Shown here piece after piece: positions 9,433-18,890 of a stretch of 64,000 nucleotides of DNA (position 1 is the stretch's first letter; each line of letters begins with the position of its first letter). The stretch is taken from the NCBI GenBank assembly GCA_963210315.1, contig OY723242.1, positions 124,001 through 188,000 on the forward strand. The letters run 5' to 3'. The notes beneath the pieces were generated by a model. The model did not search any database and was not told where the DNA came from. It saw nothing but the letters and a program-made list of their open reading frames with translations. A program made the position numbers and the translations under genes. This DNA comes from Rhynchopus euleeides (Eukaryota; Euglenozoa; Diplonemea; Diplonemida; Diplonemidae).

Positions 9433-10340
9433 GGGTGATCTAGCACCTGCGTCGAGTCTGCTCTGATCGCTCTGTCGTAGAAAAATTCGGTGATCTAGCA
9501 CCTGCGTCGAAGTCTGCTCTGGTCGCTCTGTGGTAAAAAGCGGTGATCTAGCACCTACGTCGAGTCTGCTCTGATCGCTCTGTCGTAAAAAACTCGGTGA
9601 TTTAGCACCTGCGTCGAAGTCTGCTCTGGTCGCTCTGTGGTAAAAGGGGTGATCTAGCACCTACGTCGAGTCTGCTCTGATCGCTCTGTCGTAAAAAATT
9701 CGGTGATCTAGCACCTGCGTCGAAGTCTGCTCTGGTCGCTCTGTGGTAAAAGGGGTGATCTAGCACCTACGTCGAGTCTGCTCTGATCGCTCTGTCGTAA
9801 AAAATTCGGTGATCTAGCACCTGCGTCGAAGTCTGCTCTGGTCGCTCTGTGGTAAAAGGCGGTGATCTAGCACCTGCGTCGAAGTCTGCTCTGGTCGCTC
9901 TGTGGTAAAAGGCGGTGATCTAGCACCTACGTCGAGTCTGCTCTGATCGCTCTGTCGTAAAAAATTCGGTGATCTAGCACCTGCGTCGAAGTCTGCTCTG
10001 GTCGCTCTGTGGTAAAAGGCGGTGATCTAGCACCTACGTCGAGTCTGCTCTGATCGCTCTGTCGTAAAAAATTCGGTGATCTAGCACCTGCGTCGAAGTC
10101 TGCTCTGGTCGCTCTGTGGTAAAAGGCGGTGATCTAGCACCTGCGTCGAAGTCTGCTCTGGTCGCTCTGTGGTAAAAGGCGGTGATCTAGCACCTACGTC
10201 GAGTCTGCTCTGATCGCTCTGTCGTAAAAAATTCGGTGATCTAGCACCTGCGTCGAAGTCTGCTCTGGTCGCTCTGTGGTAAAAGGCGGTGATCTAGCAC
10301 CTGCGTCGAAGTCTGCTCTGGTCGCTCTGTCGTAACAAAC
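9433..10340 (-). repeat. 53/54-bp tandem array in the element 1 leader (about 17 units)
   Basis: Seventeen full units begin with GGTGATCTAGCACCT. Two variants alternate for most of the array: one with GCGTCGAAG and GTGGTAAAAGG, the other with ACGTCGAGT and GTCGTAAAAAATTC. Two spots carry the first variant twice in a row. The array lies between A1 and the gag start, so it is transcribed leader or promoter sequence. The paired-unit alternation shows that the last expansions copied a two-unit (about 107-bp) block. Confidence 0.92.
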
Positions 10341-10442
10341 CGTGATCTAGCACGCACTGTTTTCTGCCTGGAAACGCCTGATCGCGAGTTGGCGATTAGT
10401 AAATCGCTTTATTTTTTTTTATTTATTTTTTATTTTATTTTT

Positions 10443-10750
10443 TTTTCTCGCTGGCGCTAGTGATGTCGGCTGGCAGAAAAAACACACAACAAAAAACCCC
10501 CCCCCCCCGCGTGTCGAGTGACCTTACCTGTCTGAAGTACAGAAAATGTGTCGGGTTGGGTGGAGCATACACACACACATACACATATGTTCACACAACA
10601 CAGGGCAAACCGCACAAACGTGTTCACACATCCGGCATCCTATGCGAAATACCCGCCGCTCCCCGGGAGCTGTTGCGGGAACCATCTGCTCTTCCGACCC
10701 ACCGAGACTCTTGCCGTATTTTCTCTACCACACGGGGTGTGTTTTACCAA
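10443..10750 (-). repeat. Split direct repeat A1 of element 1
   Basis: 5' terminal repeat on the minus strand, nearly identical to A2 (5182-5494). Outside it the sequence (AACACCATCCGCAACG) is not shared by the other copies, which fixes the outer end at GTGTTTTACCAAAA. Confidence 0.88.
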
Positions 10751-11355
10751 AAAACACCATCCGCAACGCACACAGGTCGGAATATTCAATGCGCAAAAAA
10801 AATATAAACGATCTCTGTCCTCGCACCGGCACGGGAAGGGGTGAGGAGTGGTGGGGGTGGGGGTGGGGAAGAGAGAGAGAGAGAGAGAGGACACACAGGG
10901 ATATGGGGGTAGTGTGTTCGCAAAGTTTCACAAAGACAAAGGGAAAATGACCCCCCCCTCCCACTTGCTTCTTTTGCCCCCCGTGTTCAAAAAAAACTGC
11001 AAAAAAGATAAGGCTGTTGTTTGTGCGCCAAATCCGGGCAAAACAAAAGCAACTCCGCAGCCATCTTCTTTGACACTGACAGGTTCCAACAGGTTCCCTG
11101 TTGTGGTAAAAAATAATTGAAAAAGAGAAGCCGGAGTTGTGTTTTGCGGTGTGTGTGCGCCAAATCCGGGCAAAAAAAAAACAAAACTCCGCCGCCTGAT
11201 GAGGAAGCTGTATCTGTTGCCCCCAAAAGCGCTGCGGGCCTTCGCTCTGTGTCAAACGGCGACAGCTTGTCTCATGTTTTTTAGTGCCGCAGCTCACGTT
11301 GAGCGAAAGCCCCTGCCATCTTTTTGACACTGAACAGGAGCCCCCGTTTGCAGTC
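10751..11355. other. Spacer between element 1 and its derivative; no gene
   Basis: Contains a (GA)n run near 10870-10888 and a small direct repeat with GTGCGCCAAATCCGGGCAAA at about 11028 and 11153. No coding domain recognised. Confidence 0.5.
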
Positions 11356-11857
11356 CAAAAATACAGCAGCAGTCTCTCGAGTCTTCCTTTCAGATGATTT
11401 TTGCATTGATCGCTTCCACCTAGGACCCTGAGGGCAACAAACCGTGATCTAGCACGCACTGTTTTCTGCCTGGAAACGCCTGATCGCGAGTTGGCGATTA
11501 GTAAATCGCTTTATTTTTTTTTTATTTTATTTTATTTTTTTATTTTTTTTTTCTCGCTGGCGCTAGTGATGTCGGCTGGCAGAAAAAACACACAACAAAA
11601 ACCCCCCCCCCCCCGCGTGTCGAGTGACCTTACCTGTCTGAAGTACAGAAAATGTGTCGGGTTGGGTGGAGCATACACACACACATACACATATGTTCAC
11701 ACAACACAGGGCAAACCGCACAAACGTGTTCACACATCCGGCATCCTATGCGAAATACCCGCCGCTCCCCGGGAGCTGTTGCGGGAACCATCTGCTCTTC
11801 CGACCCACCGAGACTCTTGCCGTATTTTCTCTACCACACGGGGTGTGTTTTACCAAA
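11356..11857 (-). mobile_element. Internally deleted derivative of element 1
   Basis: On the minus strand: an A repeat (11857-11551), about 115 bp of element leader (GTGATCTAGCACGCACTG and flanking), then a direct join to the sequence preceding B (AGGACCCTGAGGGC) and B itself (11421-11356). The whole coding interior is gone. The join GAGGGC/AACAAACC marks the deletion. It lacks the A2-B2 end. Confidence 0.8.
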
Positions 11858-11953
11858 AACCAGGAAGTCAATACTGGGGGGGGGGGGGGGGGCAGTGAAA
11901 GCGCAGCAACAACAGGATAATAACACTACCCCCCCTCACTCACTCACCCTCCT

Positions 11954-13702
11954 CTACCGCCAGGGCTTCTGGTTCCCGGTGGGCTCAGTGGTCTCCTTCT
12001 TCGCTGCAGGGTCCTCCATCTCGGCAGGCTCGTTCTTGTCAGCGCTTTCGCCTGACTCACCCGACTGGCCCTTCTTCCTGCAGACGCACCAGAAGACGAG
12101 GAATGCCACGACGGCTGCCGCGATAAGGAGACAGATCACGATTGCAGCGATCTCACCGCCAGAGAGGCCGTCGTCGCCACCGCCGCCGCCGCCAGACTCC
12201 TGAACAACCTCCGTCTCCACAACGTCGACGCTCTTCATCTGGTAATCGCGGAACTCGGGGCTCGGGTTGGACTGCTCCTGCGCGATCCTGTCAGCGATGG
12301 CGGCGTTGATCGCAGTCTCAGACGCACCGTTGCCCGGCTCCACCTCGAACTCCATCACGGAGCCGCCGGAGGTGTCAGCGAGGGCGTTGGCCAGGCGGGA
12401 TGAGGACTTTGCCACAATCGCCTGGCAGCCGGCAGCCAGCTTCGCGGGTGCGGTGGTGGGGCACGCGTTGGCACAGGCGGAGGCAGGGCACGTCCAGTGC
12501 ACCTTCACGTCGCTCGCGAGACCCCCGAGCACGTTGCGCAGGAGCCCCACGAAGGTGTCGCGCAGGTTGAGGAACAGCGACAGCAGCATCCCCAGCAGCA
12601 TGCGGAACAGGCGCTTCACCACGTTGACGGTGCGCGGGGCCTCCGTTGCCGGAGGCGGGGCAGGCGTGTCGGCGCACTCGCAGAAGGCCTCGCAGAGCGG
12701 CGGCAGGGTGGCGCAGATGGTGTCGCACAGAGCATCGCCGGGGGTGGATGCCTTCTGGCGGTACGACGCGCAGGGTGCCTGGGGGGGCGCGGGGGCCGCG
12801 CGGATGTCGCTGCAGGCGGCCTGGTTGTCGCATTCGACGGTGATGGCGCCATACACGGAGGTCTTGTCGCCGATGTATTTGCAGGCGTCCTGTGCGACGC
12901 ACTTCAGGACGCAGCGCTTCCCAGGGGACAGCGTCGCGGGGCACCGCATCTCCAGCTCCTGGCAGGAGCGCTGCCCGTTGCAGGTCACCACGCAGCTGCC
13001 GGAGGTGGGGCATGTGATGACCGCCTTCTTGCAGGACTCAGCGGCGTTGCACACGATGTCGACGTCGCCCGATGTCTCGGCGTACTGCAGTGCAGAGCTG
13101 TAGCAGGCCTTGCTGTTCTGGCACCGGTGCGTCACGCCCTGCGAGGTGCGCGTGGTGGTGAAGGTGGTGTCCCTGCAGGACTCAACGTGGTTGCAGTCGA
13201 ACTGGCACCCCGCAGACCCGCAGCCGATGGCGGAGTTCCTGCATGCGTCGTCGTGCTGGCAAGCGAGCCTCCCTGTCGCTGCGGTGGACGAGAGCCAGAT
13301 GCCGAAGCTCTTCCCAACGCTGTGCAGGTTGGCATTTGTGGACACGTCCACATCAGAGTACGACTTCATGTCGCGGCAGGACGACGGGTGGTTGCAGTGC
13401 ACTTCGCATGAGGACGACGAGAGGCACTCCATGTGCGACCCCCTGCACGCCTCGCCAGCGTTGCAGTACAAGGCGCACGGGGATGAGCTGCAAGACAGCA
13501 CCGACCCGGTGCAGCTCTTCTCGGAGTTGCAGCTCATCCCGCAGTTGCTGTCGCACGCACAGGCACTCCCGGAACACCCGCTGTTACCCCAGTTCCAGTT
13601 GTTGTTGTTGTTGTTGTTGTTATTGTTGTTGTTGTTGTTGTTGCCAGCGACAAGCAGCGGCATCACAGCCACTACGCACACAGCCATACACGAAACCCTC
13701 AT
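11954..13702 (-). CDS. Type I membrane protein with poly-Asn and Cys-rich ectodomain
   Basis: Start chosen at the ATG at 13702 because a signal peptide follows at once (MRVSCMAVCVVAVMPLLVAG). The 582-residue product continues with 15 Asn, then about 300 residues of Cys-rich repeats: C-x2-6-C spacings with recurring NxxxSC and ACxxS cores (CNHPSSCRD, CNHVESCRD, CNAAESCKK). A middle Pro-rich part and a hydrophobic segment near residue 285 (LLGMLLSLFL) precede a Gly-rich juxtamembrane region and a clear transmembrane helix (IAAIVICLLIAAAVVAFLV). A 40-residue charged tail rich in Glu and Lys faces the cytosol. It probably sits in the plasma membrane. Ligand and function are unknown; I do not recognise a named family. 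It ends with TAG. The frame is uninterrupted. Confidence 0.85.
   Translation of the reverse strand: MRVSCMAVCVVAVMPLLVAGNNNNNNNNNNNNNNNWNWGNSGCSGSACACDSNCGMSCNSEKSCTGSVLSCSSSPCALYCNAGEACRGSHMECLSSSSCEVHCNHPSSCRDMKSYSDVDVSTNANLHSVGKSFGIWLSSTAATGRLACQHDDACRNSAIGCGSAGCQFDCNHVESCRDTTFTTTRTSQGVTHRCQNSKACYSSALQYAETSGDVDIVCNAAESCKKAVITCPTSGSCVVTCNGQRSCQELEMRCPATLSPGKRCVLKCVAQDACKYIGDKTSVYGAITVECDNQAACSDIRAAPAPPQAPCASYRQKASTPGDALCDTICATLPPLCEAFCECADTPAPPPATEAPRTVNVVKRLFRMLLGMLLSLFLNLRDTFVGLLRNVLGGLASDVKVHWTCPASACANACPTTAPAKLAAGCQAIVAKSSSRLANALADTSGGSVMEFEVEPGNGASETAINAAIADRIAQEQSNPSPEFRDYQMKSVDVVETEVVQESGGGGGGDDGLSGGEIAAIVICLLIAAAVVAFLVFWCVCRKKGQSGESGESADKNEPAEMEDPAAKKETTEPTGNQKPWR
13597..13643. repeat. 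GTT/AAC trinucleotide repeat coding poly-Asn
   Basis: Fifteen AAC/AAT codons on the minus strand, directly after the signal peptide of the membrane protein. One ATT/AAT interruption. Length variation would only change the Asn tract. Confidence 0.95.
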
Positions 13703-14549
13703 CGTGAGATCACGGAGCAGAAGGCAGTACACGCAGACGACAGGCGGAGACGGAGCCTGGGTGGGTGCGTGGGTGAAAATCGGCTTGGTCGCAGGAGCTT
13801 GGCGGTGTGCAAGAACGCTCAGAGAGACTTTGCATAAACAATAGGGGTGGGCTATTGGGGGGGGGTTCATCCGACTTGACTGTCATGTTGCTGTTATTCA
13901 TCCGACTTTGTCTCGACTACGAGGGGGGTTTGCCCCGGGCTGTGGCTTCACAGCCACGAGGCCTCTCCGACAGCAGAACCTAATTCAGTGGTGTGCGGAT
14001 CTGAAGAAGAAAGTAGACGACATCAAATCAAATGGGCCACACACACCCGGTCATCACCTTAGCTCCAGACTCCTACCGACTCCCTTCGCGAAACACTCCG
14101 AGTGGTGGGTGGGGGTAAAGAGATTGGTCCACTCGCACGGGACAGGGATTGCTCCCTGATTTAAACCCGGGTTGGTAGTGTTTGGTGTAGAGGGTGGCAA
14201 GCTGTGATTTTTCCAGCCGTTTCTCAGAAACTTTTTTCTGGGCAAAAATATTGGTGCATTTTGCTCCCGTTTTGGGGCCTCACCACCCCCGGAACACCTC
14301 CGACTCTGCCAAAGTCGGGGTTTTCACCCGATAATGCGGGCCGCCGAGGTGGCCGACAGGAATGCAACCGAACACACGACTCCGGAATCACACCGTCACA
14401 CAGTTTGGTGGTGTTCCGTGGCATTGTTGCTGTGTTGTGTGGTGGTTCCCATGCTGAATATTGAATGCTATGACCCACACAGCGGGCGCTTCGCGCCCGC
14501 TGTGTGGGAGTCTTCACGCACACTTGGGAGGAAAAGCCTGAGGAACCGA
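13703..14549. other. No gene recognised
   Basis: 5' flank of the membrane protein gene. A short duplication of TTCATCCGACTT occurs near 13868 and 13898. The inverted pair AGCGGGCGC / GCGCCCGCT is at about 14480-14503. No supported coding sequence. Confidence 0.45.
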
Positions 14550-14823
14550 AGGAATTCATCGCACACATACTTTATTAGGTGATGAGCGGAACCGCTGGAG
14601 GGGACGAACGGGATTGGGGGGTCTTCACGCACACTGAGCGGGGAGGGGTGGAAGATAGTATCTTCCCGAGACGCCTCTACAGCGCCAAACAACAAGGGGA
14701 ATCCGCACCGTCTCTGCAGACACTGGGCGGGGAAGGGGCGGGGACTCTTCGTCGGGTTCAACATCTGCCTGTATCGCCCAGGCGCCTTTTGAGCGTCGGG
14801 TGATGGGGCTCAGGATCCGACGG
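14550..14823. repeat. Dispersed repeat R, copy 1
   Basis: Nearly identical to 28293-28563 (shared GGTGATGAGCGGAACCGCTG, GGGACTCTTCGTCGGGTTCA, GTCGGGTGATGGGGCTCAGG). Diverged relatives are at 54700-55110 and 58460-58860. All lie near DUF4116 genes. Minus-strand translation gives acidic DEESPP-type peptides, but coding is not established. Confidence 0.8.
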
Positions 14824-15316
14824 TAACAAAAGCGGAGCAACCGTGATTCCCTCTTCCTTACTGATGCGTTGACGCTTCCGCGACCCTTTAGCCTAGAGTC
14901 TAGAGTGGCTCGACACACAGAAAAGGAACGGGAGCACTCCCACACTACACGTTTACACATCGTAAATGTGCTCAAAAAACACACAAACCGAAGTATCGCA
15001 GTTGGGTTAGCGACAACTGCGAACGGCAGCCGCGTGCTGTCCCCTGCGCTGGGCCTCGAATCCACAGCGTGAGAACCGAGCCCGCTGTCCTCCTCCCACT
15101 CGACGTGACACCTCACGCAGGACACATGCACACTGGTGAGTCGCAACTGGGTGCTGCAGGCGTGCCTTGAGGGGTCCCCGCAGACAATGCTTAGCGTCCT
15201 TGCACCAGAGAGAGCCTTGCCGCACAGGGGGCTGTGCCACAGCGATCCACCTGTGCAGGCAGGTGGCTGGTCCTGTGCGTAACGAGGTCTGCGCAGGAGA
15301 ACCTGGAAAGAGAGGG
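14824..15316. other. 3' flank of DUF4116 gene A
   Basis: Partly resembles 237-384 of the foldback interior (TTGGGTTAGCG and the ACGTGACACC region). No gene supported. Confidence 0.4.
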
Positions 15317-15521
15317 TCAGAGGCAGCGGCGTCTGTTGTGCGAGTGCAACTCAGGGAAGGCGGCAGCAACGACGTCGCTGTCGCGGCGCAGCGGGGCAGA
15401 AGCGTAGATGAAGGCGTCTGGGTCGGCACGCACAGCCGCCAGCACCACCTCCTTGTCGCAGCACAGCGCTGTGGGGGCGTACTTCAGGGAACGTCCCTCC
15501 TGGCGCACAGCCGCCAGCACC
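15317..15521 (-). pseudogene. DUF4116 gene A, 3' fragment beyond the insertion
   Basis: Continues the repeat protein exactly where 16354 stops: VLAAVRQEGRSLKYAP, then VVLAAVRADPDAF and the family C-terminus AAFPELH. It is separated from the 5' part by an 832-bp insertion. Its upper edge (15504-15521) is one copy of the 18-bp target duplication. Confidence 0.85.
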
Positions 15522-16353
15522 GTATTGATTTTGTTTATAGACTGACTCATCCAGAGGATCCAGGGAGCCCGGCGCAATTGCCAGACCCCCCAGACGGCCA
15601 GAAGACGCCGGTCTTCGCCGGGGCGGACCCAGCTAAAAGCTAACAGCAAGAACAGCAATAAAAAGGGAGAGCGTGCTCCTATCTCTGTGGGCTGGCGGGA
15701 AAAGGCTAAAAGGTAGAAAGGAAGGAAGCAATGTGCAACAAAATACGATTAATGCACTCGTTTGTTAACACCGCGCCGGTCGCATAATGCTGCGGTCGGA
15801 TGAACGATTGACTGATCAACTCCAACCCAGTGGGCGTAAAAAGGAGAAGACGGGAACAACGGCTGGTCTAAACAGGACGAACGGACACTCACCACCACAG
15901 GGTATTCCAGAGGCGTTCCTGGTCGCGGCTCGACTGGTCGAACAACAGGTGACGGGCAAAAGATCGTGGTGAAAAAGAACTAAAAGTAGGAAGGCGAAGG
16001 AAGGCAAAGCCGGGGGATCCACGTGTGCGTTGAACTTGTCCCACGTGCGCGTGTGCGGTAAACTTGTCCCACGCGCCCCGGTGAAAAACACGTAACACGG
16101 TTGCCGCCCACAGTTTATTCTGGCCACGCGGCGCGCTTCATGAGCGCCGCGTGCAGCCTGACTGGTCTTAGCGGCCTAAGCGAAACACCGGGTCTCCAGA
16201 GGGATACATCCAGCCTACACGCAATGCGCTACCTTAAGCCAAAGCGTGCAGCGTAGCTTACCTCAACGGTCTGTTCGCAAAGGCCCCCAGGGTTCACCAC
16301 GTGGAGGTGCCAGCCGTAGTCGCCAGGTCCGCTCCCCTGACGACCCATCACCC
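15522..16353 (-). mobile_element. 832-bp retroposon insertion in DUF4116 gene A
   Basis: Flanked by an exact 18-bp duplication of gene sequence (CGCACAGCCGCCAGCACC at 15504-15521 and 16354-16371). On the minus strand its 5' part carries GGCACCTCCACGTGGTGAAC, related to the ribozyme-like heads of the insertions at 45490 and 62120. The 3' end is AAAATCAATAC without poly(A). Long duplication and orientation fit target-primed reverse transcription. No coding sequence is recognised inside. Confidence 0.75.
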
Positions 16354-18350
16354 CGCACAGCCGCCAGCACCACCTCACGCTTGTTCCACAGTGTGTGGTC
16401 GGCGAAGCGCAGCGCACTGCCGCAACTCGTCACGGCTGCGAGGACCACCTCCTCGTCACCACAGAACACAGGATCGGCGAACTGCAGAGCACCGCCGTGT
16501 GCACGAGCCGCTTGAAGCACAACCGACCTGTCGCTTCGCAGTGAAGGGTCAGCGTACTGCAGCGCCCTCCCGTCCTGCAACACGGCCGCCAGTTGAAGCT
16601 CCTTGTCACGGCACAGTGAAGCACTGGCGTAGTGAAGTGCCCGCCCGCACTTGTGTACTGCTGCAATCATGAAGTCTGTGTTGCTGAGGAATGAAGGGTC
16701 GGCGAGTTCAAGAGCAACCCCGCCAGTGTGTGTGGCTGCGAGCACCACCTCCTCGTCCCTCCGGAATGTCTCGTCAGCATATTCGAGTGCCACAGGCGGT
16801 TCAGACTTCACAGCAGCAAGCACGACCTCACGATCCTTGCGCAGGTTGGATGAAGCACACCCCAAAGCAAGGCCCTCCTTCCTCACGGCTGTGAGGACCA
16901 CATCTCTGTTGCTGCGGATCGACTCATCACAGAACCCCAAGGCACTCGGATCCTGTGCCACCGCAGCAAGCTGCACCTCCCTGTCGCTGGACATCACAGA
17001 GGAGTCGATGTACTGCAAGGTACGTCCCTGCACCTTGACACACTGCAGCACGAAGTCTCTGTTGGTGCGAAGCGAGGTGTCTGCTGCTCCGAGCATCATT
17101 TGGTCACGCCGCACACCTGCCAGCACCACCTCCTCGTCCTTCTTCAGGTGTGAGGGTGCACAGCGCAGTGCAGAGAGACGACCCCCATTGGCGCTGCTGC
17201 GCATCGCAGCGAGCACCACCTCCCTGTCGCCCTGCAGGGAAGGGTCAGCGTGTTGGAGTGCCTGGGGGTTGGTCTCGACTGCTGCAAGGATGAGGTCTCG
17301 GTCTTGGTGAAGCGGCACATCTGAGCACGGCTCCTCCGGCTCAGGGACATACCGCAACACCCCACCGTGCCACAGGACAGCCTCGCGTTGGAACTCCGTG
17401 TCGTGGCGCAGTGCGGAAGATGCCTCTTCGAATTGGGCTCCCCACCCGTGACGCACGGCAGTCAGCATCACCTCCCTGTCGCCACGCAGTGCCTCAGAAG
17501 CAGAAGGCATGCCCATCCGTAGGGCACGGAGGACAAGCTCCTTGTCGTTGCGCAGTGCAGCGCTTGCGTGCTGGAGACCACCACATGCCGCCATGACCAC
17601 CTGCCTGTCGTTGCGGAGGGACTCACAGGCGTACTGGAGTGCACAATGGTCGCATTGGACTGCCGCCATGACGACCTCCCTGTCGGCCTGCAGCGCTGCA
17701 TCGACATGCTCGAGTGCATTACCGTCACGCTGCACAAGAGTGAGGGCGAAGGGTTTGTTGCTGAGCAGGGCAGGTGATGCATACATCATGACACTGGAGA
17801 TCTTCATGTGGAAATTCGTGCGTTGTGCCAGTGACAGCACCAGGTTCTCGTCCCCACCCAGGTCTTCGGAAGCGTGTTGAAGTGCGTCACCGTGACTGCA
17901 GGCCGCTGCGGTGACGATGTGTCTGTCACTACGGAATGAGTCATCGAGGTACTGCAATGCCTTGCCGTCACACCGCACCACCGCAAGCGCCACATCACGC
18001 AGACTCAGTGCCCAGGCAGGTATGGTCTTCATGTGAACTTCGGACCGAAAAGGGGTGTCACGCTTCTCCGTCTGCAACATCTCAACGAAGCGAGCACCTG
18101 TGAGGGCGACGTCGATGGAGCATCCGTGGGAGACAGGTGCGGCACCGGACAGAGGGGTGCTGTCGTCGAGCACCACCCCATCCACCGAGAGCACCACGTC
18201 CTCGGGAAGCGCGTCGGGAGGGGATCCGAGCACCACGTCGAGTGCGTTTGCCTTGAGATGAACCGGGGTGTCGCCCTCCCCGATGTGCACCGCATGCTGC
18301 TCCCCACACAGCCTGTCCTTCAGGAACACCTCCATTCCTTCTCCTGACAT
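16354..18350 (-). pseudogene. DUF4116 repeat protein gene A (interrupted near its 3' end)
   Basis: Start at the ATG 18350 (MSGEGMEVFLKD), conserved in the paralogues. Residues about 5-90 look like a ubiquitin-like fold: a first strand, then LSVDGVVLDDSTPLSG and a closing strand CSIDVAL, comparable in spacing to ubiquitin. The rest is a chain of about 25-residue units of the form ADPSLRSDREVVLAAVRxxGxAL, which I assign to DUF4116. Translation runs from the repeats into the insertion after VLAAVR and would stop about 30 residues later at 16263. The product would lack only the last two or three units, so a near full-length protein may still be made. Function of DUF4116 proteins is unknown. Confidence 0.8.
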
Positions 18351-18580
18351 GTTTGCTCTTCCCTGTGTGTCTGGTGGTGGTGCGGTGTGTGGCGAACTCA
18401 CGGGGCGGTGCAACAACTGCAATCCCAAGAGCAGACCCCCCTCCGGGTTGCCCCCGCGAACCGCTTGGCACCCTTGTGGGGTGACACCACACAAGGCAGG
18501 GGGTGTTGGTGGGTGGGGCAGCGACTGTCTCTCTGAAAGCCCTTCCTTCACAGCGGATAGTGTTGCATCTTCACACACAC
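18351..18580 (-). promoter_or_regulatory. Conserved DUF4116 gene leader (gene A)
   Basis: The roughly 100 bases before the ATG are nearly identical in all family members and in the relic at 1493-1640. On the minus strand they contain CCCCGTGAGTTCGCC and, 39 bases on, CACACAGGGAAGAG before the ATG, which would fit a very short 5'-UTR intron (GT...AG). The leader is also open in frame with the gene, so an N-terminal extension cannot be excluded. Confidence 0.4.
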
Positions 18581-18890
18581 CTGTGGGCTAGGGTCCGTGC
18601 AGAGAGGAACCACTCTTAAAGTGATCAACACCCACCCACCCACACACCGCCTCTACTCTAGCACCTGAACACATGCGACGTGTGTTTCCTTCTACCTGGC
18701 AGTTCAGCATCGTTGCCACAACAAGGGCGGCGCAGCACCCACGAGGCAGGACTGATGAGTCGCTTTGACCCCCCACCCCCCACCCCGTCCAGGAGCACCT
18801 TTTGCTGAACCCGAGAGGCTGGGCCAGACCACCACCACCACCAACGTCTGTCTTCACGACTTGCTCCGCGTGGCGCACCCACATCTCGCT
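18581..18890. other. Intergenic, upstream of DUF4116 A and downstream of katanin p80
   Basis: About 300 bases between the leader and the katanin p80 stop. A (CCA)n-like run lies at 18828-18843. Nothing else recognised. Confidence 0.5.

Larger units (their letters stand above)
5096..10750 (-). mobile_element. Tyrosine-recombinase retrotransposon 1 (DIRS/Ngaro-like, split direct repeats)
   Basis: Read on the minus strand the order is A1 (10750-10443), a 53-bp tandem array, gag (9432-8317), a tyrosine recombinase (8316-7357) lying inside an overlapping RT-RNase H frame (about 8329-5615), then B1 (5556-5491), A2 (5494-5182) and B2 (5159-5096). The pattern A1-internal-B1-A2-B2 is the split-direct-repeat plan known from Ngaro/PAT-type YR retrotransposons, which integrate through a circular intermediate without integrase. 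All three frames are intact, so the copy may be recent. A second, diverged element of the same type is at 43.85-49.68 kb. Confidence 0.88.

Noticed and set aside
9433-9660. Gag N-terminal extension beginning at 9660
   Set aside because: Its codons are only the tandem array; a good ATG at 9432 follows and the conserved protein begins there.
9433-10340. CRISPR-like array
   Set aside because: Units are contiguous near-identical 53/54-mers with no unique spacers, in a eukaryotic retrotransposon leader.
12267-13411. Long plus-strand frames opposite the membrane protein
   Set aside because: Antisense shadows of a GC-rich gene with a clear signal peptide and TM helix on the minus strand.
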